Below, one piece after another: positions 7,959 to 17,086 of a DNA stretch of 64,000 bases; within the stretch, counting starts at the first letter, position 1; every line of letters starts with the position of its first letter. The position numbers were made by a program, and so were the translations under genes. The stretch is from positions 1,739,263 to 1,803,262 of the forward strand of contig NZ_CP012036.1 of the NCBI RefSeq assembly GCF_001298445.1, written 5' to 3'. The stretch comes from Nostoc piscinale CENA21 (lineage in GTDB: Bacteria; Cyanobacteriota; Cyanobacteriia; Cyanobacteriales; Nostocaceae). The notes below the pieces were generated by a model. It made no database searches. It saw only the letters and a program-made list of their open reading frames with translations, and had not been told where the DNA came from.

Positions 7959-10900
7959 CTAGGCGTTGCAGGTAATCAACTATTTGACCGATAGTTCGTA
8001 AGTCACCTAAGTCTTCAACGTTTGGCTTGGGTAGGTTGGGGTAAGTTTCCTGCATTGCGCCTAAGATTTCTACCCGTTTGATGGAGTCGATACCTAAGTC
8101 CGCTTCCATGTCCATTTCGAGTTCCAGCATCTCGACTGGGTAGCCAGTTTTATCGCTAGTAATATTTAACAGTGTTTGGGCGATGTCTGCGTAATCTGTA
8201 GTATCTTCTACAATTTCTGCGACTAGAGTTTCAGCAATTACTACTGGCTCAGGTGCAGTTACTACAGGAACTACAGGTATGGTAGTAGCGGCTGGCATTT
8301 CTGGCATTGCTGGCGCGGGTAACACTGCAACTCCAACACTAGGATTTCCCGAAGCATTAGTTTGCAGATATGTAATAATGTCGCCGATGCTGCGTTTTTC
8401 TGCTAATTCTTCTAAGTTGGGCTTGGGTAAATTAGGATACATTTCTTGTAATCCACCCAAGATTTCAACTCGTTTGATGGAGTCGATACCTAAGTCGGCT
8501 TCCATATCCATCTCTAATTCGAGCATTTCGACTGGGTAGCCAGTTTTATCGCTGATAATAGCCAGCAAGTTTTTATCTAAGTCAGAGACATCAACCGCAG
8601 GTGCTGCTACAACAGGTGCGCTAACTACAGCTACAGGCTGAGGTGTAGGAATTTGAACTACTGGTGCGGGTGTTTCAACTACAGGCGCAGGAGTGAAAGC
8701 AACAGGTGCTTCAATTAAAGGCGCAGGTGCAACCGCTACAGGTTGAGGTGCAGGTGCAACAGGTGCTTCAATTACTGGTGCAGGTGCAACCGCTACAGGC
8801 TGGGGTGTTGGTGCAACTGGTGTTTCAACAGGTTTGTGACCATTACCGTTACCATTGCCATTTTTCGCTACAGGCTCCACTACTGGAGTTGGTGCAACAA
8901 TTTTGGTGGTTACAGGTACAGGTGCATCGCTGACAGGGGTTGGTTCAACTGCAACACCACCAGCAATTAACTGTGAATATTGTTGCTGAATGAGATTGAA
9001 GAAGTTTTTAGCGTATTCAACCTGTTCCAGAAGATATTGTTCATGGATGCGGAGAGTTTCACCTTGTTGGTTGTGAAACTGCATCATACTGCGTTCCACA
9101 CCTTCCATCACAACTAGCTTCAGTTGCGCTACCTCTTGGGAAGACTTGGCGTTAGCGAACAAAGCGTTTTGCTGCTGCATCAGTTGGAAGAATGCTTTGG
9201 TATATTCCATCTGATGGTTGAGATACTGACCGTGAGTTTGTAAGTTATCAGATTGATTCTTTTGGAATTGGGTCAGCAAGTACTCTAAGCTTTCTAGCAT
9301 TCGCTGGTAATTTACCAAGTTTTCAGGTTTTGGCATATCAGTTTCCTGGGCTAGTTGATTAGAAAGGATCGCAGGAATCATTTCTGGTTCTGGTGTTGGT
9401 TCGGTGATGATATTAGTGATAGGAGTAACTTCAGGTGCGGGTTCCGGTTTGATTATTTCTTGAAGATTTACACCTAAACTCTCCGAAACTCTTATCTCTT
9501 GGCGTTCTTCGCGCTCTTGGCGGTTCGTTTCAGAAAACTCTGGAGTAGCACTAACCACTGGCGCAGGTGCAGCAGGTAACGAAACCTTATGTCCACTCTC
9601 CAAAGCTTCCTTAAAGCCGTTTCTAGTTTTTTCCGAAACGTAGTTAATACCATTGAGACGCACACTCAAGGTTTTCTTCTTCTCAGCAGGTAATGCAGGT
9701 TGAACTTGATAGGGGTCAAGATTCTTCAACTGCATCCCAATGACGCGCATTTGTACTGCTGCTTCCCGCAGAGACCGATCGCTATTCTTCTGAGTGCTAG
9801 GATTCAATGCGATAGTAATATGAGGGCGATCGCCTAAAATATCCTTAACTAAGTTAGTCAGAATTCTTTTCGGCCCGAATTCCACAAAGCAAGAACCACC
9901 AGCCGCGTAAATATTCTCAATCTCCTGTTTAAACAGCACCGAACTTGCAAGGTGAGTTTCCAGGATGCGCTGCATTCCTGCGGGGTCTTGGGGATAAGGC
10001 TTACCAGTAACATTGCTGAAAACTGGAATTTGAGCAGTATTAAATTTGACTGATTTAGTAGCGATCGCAAAGGACTTCTGAGCAAAAGCAATCAGTGAAG
10101 TGTGGAAGGCTGCGGAAACAGGTAATTGTACAGCCGCGTATCCTTGTTCTTGCAAAGTCTGACGTACTTTAGCGATTTCTGCGGTCGGCCCTGCCAACAC
10201 TACCTGAGTCGGAGAATTAAAGTTAGCAATGGATACTTGCGGATAGTGCTTCAGTATCGGCTCAATTTTGTTGATGTCTTCTTTGACAGCCAACATTGTA
10301 CCTGCATCGTGGTCTGGGTCTTCTGGTGCAGCCATCGCTTGACCCCTAGCTTTCACCAAGAACAGGTAATCTTGCTCACTTAATACACCCGCAGCCCACA
10401 ATGCTGTTAATTCCCCGAAGCTGTGTCCAGCAACGAAATCAGATTTGAAACCAGCTTTTTGCAGGATGGAATACAGACCAGCACTAAATACCCCAATTGC
10501 AGGTTGAGCGTATTCTGTGCGTTGCAGTGCTGCAACTTGAGCATTTTTCTCTGCTTCTTCAAATGTCGGGCGAGGGAAGATAATTTCCGAGAGAGGCTGC
10601 AAGTTATCTTTGAGTAACAAACTATCCATGTAACCATGTAACCGTTGCATCTCAGGGAAGTTCATTACCAATTCACGACCCATTTCTAGGTATTGGGAAC
10701 CTTGACCAGAGAACAACGCGACAACTTTACCGCCTAACTCCATACCAGAGGCGCGGTAGTAAATACCTTGGGGATGTTCCCAAGATGCGGCTGAACCTTT
10801 GAGTTTCAACCAGTCGATACTGATTTGCAGCATCTTGCAAGCTTCTTGCAGGTTCTCAGCAACAAAGCCAACTCTCGCCGCAGTTTGGGGAATTTCTAGA

Positions 10901-12498
10901 GATTGACTATCTTGCACCAACTGAGAAAAATGTCTCTCGCCGCCTTCTGATTGCAACTTCCATAAATCTGCTTCGCACTTGCTGAGTAGTTGCGCTGGGT
11001 TATCTGCAAACAGCAGGATTTCTTGGGGTGTGCTGTGTATCCGGTAAGGCTGATTTTGTCCGGCTTCGTATTCTTCTAGAACTACGTGGTAGTTTGTACC
11101 ACCAAACCCGAAGGAACTGACACCCGCGCGTCTTGGTGCTTCGCCCTCTGGACGAATCCAAGGTCTTGTTTCAGTATTAAGATAAAATGCCGAGTTGTTA
11201 ATGTCGAGTTTAGGATTCGGCTCGGTAATGTTAATAGTTGGCGGTAAAATTTTGTGATGTAGTGCCAAAGCAGTTTTAATTAAACTTGCCGCACCCGCAG
11301 CCGCTTTGGTGTGTCCGATTTGAGATTTCACACTACCTAAAGCGATGTGCTGCTTTTTCTGGTCGTATTCACCAAAGAAGTCTCTTAAAGAACCGAATTC
11401 GGTGGGGTCGCCAGCCATTGTACCTGTACCGTGGGCTTCCATCAGACCAACGGTAGCCGGAGAGAAACCAGCATCTTCGTAAGCGCGGCGCAAGGCGGTT
11501 ACTTGACCTTCTTTGCGAGGTGCATAAATACTCTTGTAGCGTCCATCGCTAGAAGTACCAATGCCTTTAATTACAGCGTAAATTTTATCGTTGTCTCGTT
11601 CAGCATCTTCTAGACGCTTGAGAACAATCATCCCGATACCTTCACCCAGCATCATCCCATCAGACTTAGCATCGAATGGTTTAACACTTTCACTAGGAGA
11701 AACCGCCGGGGTTTTGCTGAAGGAGATGTAAGCCATGATGGTGTTGTCGGTATCTACACCACCAGTCAGCATCATATCGGCACGATGTTCGACTAGTTCG
11801 CTAATCGCTAATTTCAACGCACCGAAGGAACTAGCACAAGCCGCATCAACTACACAGTTAATCCCGCCGAAGTTCAAGCGGTTGGCAATACGTCCAGCCA
11901 CAACGTTAGCCAGCATTCCAGGGAAGGCGTTTTCATCCCATTTGACGTAAGCAGCTTTGATTTTGTCAACGATTTTTTTAGTGTCTTCGTCAGACAAACC
12001 ACTACTTTTAAGAACCTTTTCCCAAATTGGATATTCTAACCGTGCAGCCAGTGGCATTCCCAATTGTTTAGCCATCGCTACACCGAGAACTACCCCAGTT
12101 GTTTCGCGGCTAAACTCACGAGATTCACCATAGCCAGAATCTTCCATTGCTTCTTTTGCAACTACCAAACTTAGTAGCTGTGAAACATCTGTAACTTCTA
12201 AAATGCTGGGAGGAATACCAAATTCCATCGGGTTAAAATCTACCTCTGGAATAAAGCCACCGCGTTTACAATAAGTTTTATCTTCTGGGGTTCTGGGGTT
12301 GGGGTCGTAATAATCTTCTACGCTCCAGTGAGTAGGAGGTACATCAGTAATACAATCGATTTTGTTAATGATATTTTGCCAATATTCCCGCAAATTTCTG
12401 GCTTTCGCAAATAGCGAAGCCATGCCCACAATAGCTATAGGATTTTGTTCCAGTCGTCTGTTAAGTTTGTTAATCGACATTGGTTTATCTGTCGTCAT
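7933..12498 (-). CDS. hglE: Heterocyst glycolipid synthase, KS-AT-ACP-ACP polyketide synthase (HglE, PfaA-like)
   Basis: A 1521-residue type I iterative polyketide synthase that starts and extends the heterocyst glycolipid acyl chain. Domains in order: ketosynthase at about 15-440 (active Cys in VDAACASSF, His in EAHGTGT and QIGHTKA); malonyl-type acyltransferase at about 585-890 (SGQGSQY, nucleophile GHSFGE near 689); a glutamate- and proline-rich linker; two helical segments at about 1050-1180; a Pro/Ala/Val-rich spacer; then tandem ACPs with LGIDSIKR phosphopantetheine sites near 1339 and 1469. Tandem ACPs with this motif are the PfaA hallmark. The ATG at 12498 has GAGG about ten bases upstream and overlaps a 36-codon ORF by 14 bases. 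Two oddities: residues about 990-1003 are encoded by a dispersed repeat, and the gene ends in an A11 run overlapping hglF. A GTAN8TAC promoter lies upstream. Confidence 0.92.
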   Translation of the reverse strand: MTTDKPMSINKLNRRLEQNPIAIVGMASLFAKARNLREYWQNIINKIDCITDVPPTHWSVEDYYDPNPRTPEDKTYCKRGGFIPEVDFNPMEFGIPPSILEVTDVSQLLSLVVAKEAMEDSGYGESREFSRETTGVVLGVAMAKQLGMPLAARLEYPIWEKVLKSSGLSDEDTKKIVDKIKAAYVKWDENAFPGMLANVVAGRIANRLNFGGINCVVDAACASSFGALKLAISELVEHRADMMLTGGVDTDNTIMAYISFSKTPAVSPSESVKPFDAKSDGMMLGEGIGMIVLKRLEDAERDNDKIYAVIKGIGTSSDGRYKSIYAPRKEGQVTALRRAYEDAGFSPATVGLMEAHGTGTMAGDPTEFGSLRDFFGEYDQKKQHIALGSVKSQIGHTKAAAGAASLIKTALALHHKILPPTINITEPNPKLDINNSAFYLNTETRPWIRPEGEAPRRAGVSSFGFGGTNYHVVLEEYEAGQNQPYRIHSTPQEILLFADNPAQLLSKCEADLWKLQSEGGERHFSQLVQDSQSLEIPQTAARVGFVAENLQEACKMLQISIDWLKLKGSAASWEHPQGIYYRASGMELGGKVVALFSGQGSQYLEMGRELVMNFPEMQRLHGYMDSLLLKDNLQPLSEIIFPRPTFEEAEKNAQVAALQRTEYAQPAIGVFSAGLYSILQKAGFKSDFVAGHSFGELTALWAAGVLSEQDYLFLVKARGQAMAAPEDPDHDAGTMLAVKEDINKIEPILKHYPQVSIANFNSPTQVVLAGPTAEIAKVRQTLQEQGYAAVQLPVSAAFHTSLIAFAQKSFAIATKSVKFNTAQIPVFSNVTGKPYPQDPAGMQRILETHLASSVLFKQEIENIYAAGGSCFVEFGPKRILTNLVKDILGDRPHITIALNPSTQKNSDRSLREAAVQMRVIGMQLKNLDPYQVQPALPAEKKKTLSVRLNGINYVSEKTRNGFKEALESGHKVSLPAAPAPVVSATPEFSETNRQEREERQEIRVSESLGVNLQEIIKPEPAPEVTPITNIITEPTPEPEMIPAILSNQLAQETDMPKPENLVNYQRMLESLEYLLTQFQKNQSDNLQTHGQYLNHQMEYTKAFFQLMQQQNALFANAKSSQEVAQLKLVVMEGVERSMMQFHNQQGETLRIHEQYLLEQVEYAKNFFNLIQQQYSQLIAGGVAVEPTPVSDAPVPVTTKIVAPTPVVEPVAKNGNGNGNGHKPVETPVAPTPQPVAVAPAPVIEAPVAPAPQPVAVAPAPLIEAPVAFTPAPVVETPAPVVQIPTPQPVAVVSAPVVAAPAVDVSDLDKNLLAIISDKTGYPVEMLELEMDMEADLGIDSIKRVEILGGLQEMYPNLPKPNLEELAEKRSIGDIITYLQTNASGNPSVGVAVLPAPAMPEMPAATTIPVVPVVTAPEPVVIAETLVAEIVEDTTDYADIAQTLLNITSDKTGYPVEMLELEMDMEADLGIDSIKRVEILGAMQETYPNLPKPNVEDLGDLRTIGQIVDYLQRLVAGEKKKA
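7939..7949 (-). other. A11 homopolymer at the hglE/hglF overlap, possible slippage site
   Basis: The coding strand has eleven consecutive A residues. In the hglE frame the run is read GAA AAA AAA AAA GCC TGA and terminates. With ten (or thirteen) A residues it is read onward as GCCT-GAT into hglF. Runs of nine or more A are known substrates for RNA polymerase slippage; use here is inference. Confidence 0.45.
9494..9530 (-). repeat. Dispersed repeat arm inserted in-frame within hglE
   Basis: On the coding strand this stretch begins AAACGAACCGCCAAGAGCGC, which matches the intergenic element at 7111-7143. It is translated in frame as part of the hglE linker, giving the Arg/Glu-rich run ETNRQEREERQEIR after the AT domain. 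Length and frame are compatible with a tolerated protein-coding insertion. Confidence 0.6.
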
Positions 12499-12595
12499 CT
12501 TTTTTTTCCTCTATATACCGAATCAAAGTTTTTTCACAACTGTTGATCTGGGCTTCTAACTCTGCCAAAGCAGCATCAATTGAATAAGCAGACAT
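12485..12595 (-). CDS. 36-codon leader ORF upstream of hglE
   Basis: A short ORF not previously known to me, running MSAYSIDAALAELEAQ and ending in EEKKDDDR. It is strongly helical and charged, with a heptad-like spacing of hydrophobics. It overlaps the hglE start by 14 bases in another frame, so the hglE Shine-Dalgarno lies within it and translation may be coupled. Its own ATG lies only about 11 bases downstream of the transcription start predicted from the NtcA-type promoter and has no Shine-Dalgarno. It could be a genuine small partner of the synthase, a leader that governs hglE translation, or chance. Comparing its conservation across Nostoc genomes would decide. Confidence 0.4.
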   Translation of the reverse strand: MSAYSIDAALAELEAQINSCEKTLIRYIEEKKDDDR

Positions 12596-12612
12596 AGGAC
12601 ATAGACAGTTTT

Positions 12613-12652
12613 AAATTACTGTGGATTGTGAAGCTACAGTAGTCTTTGTTAC
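12613..12652 (-). promoter_or_regulatory. NtcA-type promoter for the hgl operon
   Basis: Reading the minus strand from 12652 gives GTA ACAAAGAC TAC, an exact GTAN8TAC palindrome, the NtcA consensus. Twenty bases later comes TAATTT (12618-12613), a TAN3T minus-10 box. This layout is that of class II NtcA-activated promoters, although published spacing is usually 20-24 bases. It lies 141 bases upstream of the hglE start. NtcA is the nitrogen regulator needed for heterocyst genes, so the function fits; that it is active is inference. Confidence 0.6.
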
Positions 12653-12954
12653 CCGTCAAAAAGTATCTGTCTGTTGTGACAAGCAACTAGCTATCCTATG
12701 TGTGAAGGCTAAATGCTTTTTTCCTAACAAACACTACACAATTCAAATCAAGGTGAAGAATGAAGTAGGCAGGTACAAATGTCATTTGTCCTTGGTCATT
12801 TGTCATTTGTAAAGTTTATAGACATAACCTAGTAACATTTATTCGCACCACCATAATGAAGCCTTTCTACCCTTCTCCTAACAGAGACGCTGCGCGAACG
12901 GGAACGCCTGCCGTAGGATGCCCTTAGGGCTGTAGGGCGAACATACTTCATAAT
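12653..12954. repeat. Intergenic repeats between hglE promoter and the next gene
   Basis: No gene is seen. At 12778-12813 there is an STRR-like series of CATTTGTC units. At 12884-12944 there is a segment of another repeat common in Nostoc genomes, reading GAGACGCTGCGCGAACGGGA and then CCTTAGGGCTGTAGGGCG. Both are non-coding by appearance. Confidence 0.45.
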
Positions 12955-13233
12955 TCATACTTCACACTTCTCTTGATATTGCGGTAGCAAGTCAATAACG
13001 TTGTTGAAACTGGTAAAATAATCTTGGAGCGCGTTAGCTGCTTGACCAGTGAATTCAAGCCATTCGTAGTGGTAGAAGTTTTGAGCAATAGTATCCAACT
13101 GGAACACTGGAAACTTAGGAGTAGCCATGAGGACAGAAACGCTTTTTTCTCCCAAACTCGTTTGATTATCTAGCCTAACAGCAGCAACGTAGCTGGTATT
13201 AATGACAACGTTCTGTATCTTGATAAATGCCAT
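12955..13233 (-). CDS. Small conserved-looking hypothetical protein
   Basis: A 92-residue protein if started at ATG 13233 (MAFIKIQNVVINTSY). An ORF reading to 13293 exists but its first 20 residues look unlike a protein core. It opens with a beta-rich stretch (IKIQNVVINTSYVAAVRLD) resembling small cyanobacterial proteins of the PH-like/DUF fold. The middle has YHYEWLEFTGQAANALQDYF, which suggests that residues contact a bulky ligand or partner, but I recognise no family. No signal peptide or membrane segment is visible. It shares orientation with hglE but lies upstream of the hgl promoter, so it is a separate unit. Confidence 0.55.
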   Translation of the reverse strand: MAFIKIQNVVINTSYVAAVRLDNQTSLGEKSVSVLMATPKFPVFQLDTIAQNFYHYEWLEFTGQAANALQDYFTSFNNVIDLLPQYQEKCEV

Positions 13234-13327
13234 AGCCAGTTTCAACGTCCAGGATAATATATTGTACGAAATTCGACCCAGAAAAGTTGACAAGTTCGTT
13301 ACCGAAAGAACATCACCTCTACTTTGA

Positions 13328-13459
13328 ATTTCACAGCAATTTGAAGAAATTAATCAACAGTTACAAGGTGATGGTGATGCGACTTTGTATAGTATGTTTC
13401 TCATCTTCAAGCACAATAAATGTGTTCTGTTTCCGTTGGGCTTTGAAGAGTTGAATTAA
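13328..13459 (+). pseudogene. Possible gene remnant, no start codon
   Basis: After a TGA at 13325 the frame stays open for 43 codons and reads like protein (FEEINQQLQGDGDATLYSM, then FLIFKHNKCVLFPLGFEELN) before TAA at 13457-13459. There is no upstream start in frame, so this is probably the tail of a decayed gene. I do not recognise the family. Confidence 0.3.
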
Positions 13460-13971
13460 TAAAAAGAATAGCACACTTCACATAAACTAAATCATTTCTT
13501 CAAGGGATTTTAAGAAAAAAATCTGGCTTTTGATGGATGTTGATGTTAAATACAATCTGCATTATAGGTATATTTAGAAACTTATATTTAGTGTTTGAAA
13601 ATTTGAGCGATCGCCTACCCTGCACAAACCACAGCTTAATTTCATAGATATTTCTAAAATCAGGGTATTCAGTAGAAAAATCATGAACAAATACATAAGC
13701 ATATATCTTGTTTTTTCAGCAGAGCCTCATAATATGAACTAAGTTTTTGATGAATTTTTAAAATAAGGCGAAACCTAACAGAAATAAGTTATTAATCAAG
13801 CAAACATTAAAATTTTAGAAAGTGCATTATAAACAATAATTTGATGACATTTGATGAATTACAAACATTTGAGGATTGAAATGTATATCTGCCAAAAACG
13901 TTACAGAAGATGAGGTGTTCCAGATCCCCGACTTCTTAAAGAAGTCGGGGATCTAAGTTCTTGCAAATGAT
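13460..13971. other. Gene-free AT-rich spacer
   Basis: About 510 bp without a convincing ORF on either strand. It is AT-rich, contains one HIP1-like GCGATCGC at 13607, and ends with the palindromic repeat at 13922-13954 just past the stop of the ParB/methyltransferase gene. Confidence 0.5.
13922..13954. repeat. 33-bp perfect palindromic repeat, copy 1
   Basis: AGATCCCCGACTTCTT, one central base, then its exact reverse complement. Two more copies occur at 21659-21691 and 31500-31532, differing only at the centre. This copy lies 18 bases past the stop of the gene at 13972-15312 and could form a stable stem in its mRNA, but there is no following U-tract. Confidence 0.8.
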
Positions 13972-15312
13972 TTAAACACCCACCATTTTTTGCGCTGGCT
14001 TGCTAGTCCATTGTTGCCAACGCATTACACCGCGATTAACTAATTGAGGACTTTCATCTCCAATAAAACAGATGCGTCCTAGTCTTTCGCAAGCGATAAG
14101 TATTTCACCTTGCCCCATAAACGGGGCAATCACAAAATTATTGGGACTGGTGTAGAAATTGATGAGATAATTGACAACCCCTTCAATACCTTCTATATGA
14201 ATAGTTGATTGCGGTTTAGCAATTGAATGATGTGAAAAAATGCCTACATAAAGGTTGTTTACTAACAATTCATATTGAAATGGCATTTTGTTATGTTTGT
14301 AAAAATCGTAAATTTGTCCTTCAGAACGGAGGACAGCGACAACTCTGGCTTCGTCTACTAAATAATTATGTTGCCATGTAGAGGATACAGTAGCGATCGC
14401 CAGTGCTGCATCTGAAGGTAACAAATTCCGAAACTGTGAAGTGTAAGTATCGCCACAATAAACCAAATGTCTTCCTAGCATCCATTCCTCACCAACTTTT
14501 ATGGCGGGTTCTAAATTGATTTTTGGTTGCTCAATTACTTGTTCTACCTGGCGTTGCACCTTTTTCAGTGCTGATTTCGCTTCTTTCTCCGCCATAGCAC
14601 TTTTAAAAGCTAATGTCTGTAACTCTTTTTGCTTTTTCTTAGCTTCTGCAATTAATTGCGCTTGCTGCGCTACTGCTTGTTTATCTCCTTGCTTTTGAGC
14701 TAATTCCAAAGCTTTTTGTGCTTCTTCGGCTAAACTGCGTTCTTTGCTACCAGCCCTGGCGATTTTTAATAGTATTGTGGGACTATCAGCCAAGGGTGTA
14801 CCTTTAATCATCTGTTTGACATCTGGATGGATACTTTTAGCAATTTGTTTTCCATGCTGAAAGGTGCGCTCAGAGTAACCAACTTCCTTCGCCAACTCAA
14901 TAGTGCGTTTGGGAGGTGGTGAAATGGTTGCACCACCTTTGAGAGTATGTTGGTTATCCCCTGCTTTCGCCCGTAATCCCATCCGCTCTAAAATCTGGTC
15001 GCGTTCTAACCACAGTTCTGAACGCTCTAGGGGTTCTAGCTCATTACGAATCAAATTTTCGTCAATTTCTGCCAACCGCGCTTGGTCAGCATCTTGATAA
15101 TTGACAATACGACATTCAATAACCTCAAGCCCCAAAAGCTTACAAGCTGTGAGCCGATGCAAGCCAGCAACCAAGTTCAAATTCTGATCTACCGTGATGG
15201 GGTTTAATAAACCATTAGTTTTAATTGAATCTTTTAACTCATTAACTTTATGAGCATTAACAGGACGGCGGTTAGAACCTATATGAATTTGATTAACGGC
15301 AACTTCAGGCAT
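13972..15312 (-). CDS. ParB-like domain fused to a degenerate DNA methyltransferase
   Basis: The first 110 residues are a ParB/Srx-type nuclease fold with VAGLHRLTACKLLG, and an IDENLIRNELEPLER block. A middle section (about 150-260) is helical and Lys/Gln/Glu-rich, probably coiled coil. The C-terminal third resembles the adenine/cytosine-N4 methylases often fused to ParB in phages and plasmids. It retains the entry motif HLVYCGD and the AdoMet-site segment FMGQGEILIACERLGR (usually DPFMGSGTT), but the catalytic DPPY is absent: the equivalent region reads AIATVSSTWQHNY. So it is probably not an active methylase. The role is unknown; DNA or nucleotide binding is inferred. It stands alone between the hgl and hgd gene groups on the minus strand, with a good MPEVAVNQIHIG start. 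Confidence 0.7.
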   Translation of the reverse strand: MPEVAVNQIHIGSNRRPVNAHKVNELKDSIKTNGLLNPITVDQNLNLVAGLHRLTACKLLGLEVIECRIVNYQDADQARLAEIDENLIRNELEPLERSELWLERDQILERMGLRAKAGDNQHTLKGGATISPPPKRTIELAKEVGYSERTFQHGKQIAKSIHPDVKQMIKGTPLADSPTILLKIARAGSKERSLAEEAQKALELAQKQGDKQAVAQQAQLIAEAKKKQKELQTLAFKSAMAEKEAKSALKKVQRQVEQVIEQPKINLEPAIKVGEEWMLGRHLVYCGDTYTSQFRNLLPSDAALAIATVSSTWQHNYLVDEARVVAVLRSEGQIYDFYKHNKMPFQYELLVNNLYVGIFSHHSIAKPQSTIHIEGIEGVVNYLINFYTSPNNFVIAPFMGQGEILIACERLGRICFIGDESPQLVNRGVMRWQQWTSKPAQKMVGV

Positions 15313-15880
15313 AATTACTGTTTTGATATAAATTCAGATAAAACAACCAAGATAACACGCAAAATTAAAATGTTTAATTCTAATTAGTGAGTCTAATCCT
15401 AGAGTTTTGTTCCTGAAATAGATAAAGAGTGATGAAAATTACTTAAATTTGGTCACAAATTTTTCTTGTCCAATACTGTATATTACCTATTGCCTAATAA
15501 CTCATGAAAAGCTCACTTCAGCAACACCCATTGGTTGACAATATTAAAGTAATTTGCAAAAATTAGACACAGTTTATCCAGTTATTCTAAACGCTTCATT
15601 TTCACAAATTTAAATTTTTTAGTTAGCTCTATCGTATTTTAGAATACTGGATTTGATACGAAATTAAGATAAAACTGAGAAAGATTTAGAGTAGCACCTT
15701 CTGTTATTTATCCGCAAAATTAGCAATAAACTCTGGTTTAAAGGCGTACAACAATTTCCATAGAACTGTACAAAAAGTATGAAGTCTGAATTATGAATTG
15801 AAAGAGATTTTTTATACTTCATTCTTCACCTTAATTATCGGGATTTCAGGTTTCTGGCATAGCACAATTGGAATAAAAAT
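15313..15880. other. Gene-free spacer upstream of hgdB
   Basis: A 568-bp divergent spacer between the ParB/methyltransferase gene and hgdB. I found no ORF with coding character and no exact GTAN8TAC site. It presumably carries two divergent promoters. A short STRR-like motif (AGTATGAAGTCTGAATTATG) lies near 15777. Confidence 0.45.
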
Positions 15881-17086
15881 ATGGCACTAAAAAGATACGG
15901 CCACTTGTTTTCAAAACCCTTGAGTCGGTGGCAAATAATTTTGGCAGCTTCTATTACTGTAGCTGCGGCTGGGCTAGGAACTTTTTACACTGTTGCACCA
16001 AAATCAAACCGTGTCGCAGTTCAAACTACTCAAGCAACAACACCAAAACCCGCACCTGTAAAAGTTGCAGTTACCGCTTTAGGACGTTTGCAGCCAGAAG
16101 GTGAAGTTACTTTTTTGTCTGCACCTAATTCTATCAACGGTGTACGTGTGGAAAAACTGTTGGTAAAAGAAGGGGATGAAGTCAAAGCTGGGCAGGTACT
16201 GGCATATTTAGAAGATTATGGACGTGCCACAGCTGCCCTGCAACAATCTTTAGATAAATTACAAGTTGCCAAAGCTAAATTAGCACAAGTAAAAGCTGGC
16301 GCAAAATCTGGAGATATCGAGGCGCAAAAAGCCAGCATTGCGAATTTAGCATCTCAATTAAAAGGAGAAGTTGCCACTCAACAAGCAACTATTAACCGCA
16401 TCCAAGCTGAAGTTGATAACGCTCAAAAAGAGAATGATCGCTATCAGCAATTATACAAACAAGGTGCGATCGCTGCTTCTGTAGCAGACAGCAAAGCCTT
16501 ACAACTCAAAACCACCCAACAACAACTCACAGAAGCTCAAGCTGCACTGACTCGTATCCAAAACACCCTAAAAGACCAACAAAAAGAAGCTCAAGCCAGA
16601 CTCAGCAGTATTAAAGAAGTACGTTCTGTAGATGTTGAAGCCGCGCAAACAGAAGTTAAAAGTGCAGTCACAGCAATTAAACAAGCCAAAGCTGACTACG
16701 AATTAACTTACATTAAAGCTCCTATTGACGGTAGAATTCTCAAAATTCACGCCAAAACTGGCGAAGTTATCAATACTTCTGGTTTTGCAGAAATCGGTAA
16801 GATATCGCAAATGTATGTAATTGCAGAAGTATATCAAACCGATATTCAAAAAGTACGTATAGGTCAAAAAGCATCAATTACCAGTGCTGCATTCGCTGGT
16901 AAATTACAGGGAACTGTCAAAGAAATTGGTTGGCAAGTTGACAAACAAAGCATCTTTAGCCTCAACCCCAGGTCTGATACCGACCGCAGAATTGTTGAGG
17001 TCAAAATCTCTATTGATAACCCCGCAGATAGTCAAAAAGTAGCTCGAATGACAAATCTGCAAGTGGATGTATCTATTCAAATTTAG
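15881..17086 (+). CDS. hgdB: Membrane fusion protein of the heterocyst glycolipid-layer exporter (HgdB, DevB-like)
   Basis: A 401-residue HlyD/DevB-family periplasmic adaptor. It has a short cytoplasmic start, one membrane helix at about residues 19-37 (WQIILAASITVAAAGLGTFY), a lipoyl/barrel-sandwich half (VKEGDEVKAGQVLAYLED), a long coiled coil at about 110-255, the second half (LTYIKAPIDGRILKIHAKTGE) and a beta-barrel end. It should bridge the inner-membrane permease to a TolC-type channel. With hgdC and hgdA just downstream it matches the Anabaena PCC 7120 hgdB-hgdC-hgdA group (all5347-all5345, from memory), needed for correct deposition of the glycolipid layer. DevB is the alternative name, but devBCA has an ATPase gene that is missing here. 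The ATG at 15881 begins MALKRYGHLF. Confidence 0.85.
   Translation: MALKRYGHLFSKPLSRWQIILAASITVAAAGLGTFYTVAPKSNRVAVQTTQATTPKPAPVKVAVTALGRLQPEGEVTFLSAPNSINGVRVEKLLVKEGDEVKAGQVLAYLEDYGRATAALQQSLDKLQVAKAKLAQVKAGAKSGDIEAQKASIANLASQLKGEVATQQATINRIQAEVDNAQKENDRYQQLYKQGAIAASVADSKALQLKTTQQQLTEAQAALTRIQNTLKDQQKEAQARLSSIKEVRSVDVEAAQTEVKSAVTAIKQAKADYELTYIKAPIDGRILKIHAKTGEVINTSGFAEIGKISQMYVIAEVYQTDIQKVRIGQKASITSAAFAGKLQGTVKEIGWQVDKQSIFSLNPRSDTDRRIVEVKISIDNPADSQKVARMTNLQVDVSIQI

Noticed and set aside
8706..8970. Plus-strand ORFs rich in Gln/Leu/Val or Arg/Cys opposite hglE
   Set aside because: They are the antisense reading of the Pro/Ala/Val-rich spacer of HglE, with no ribosome site and repetitive composition.
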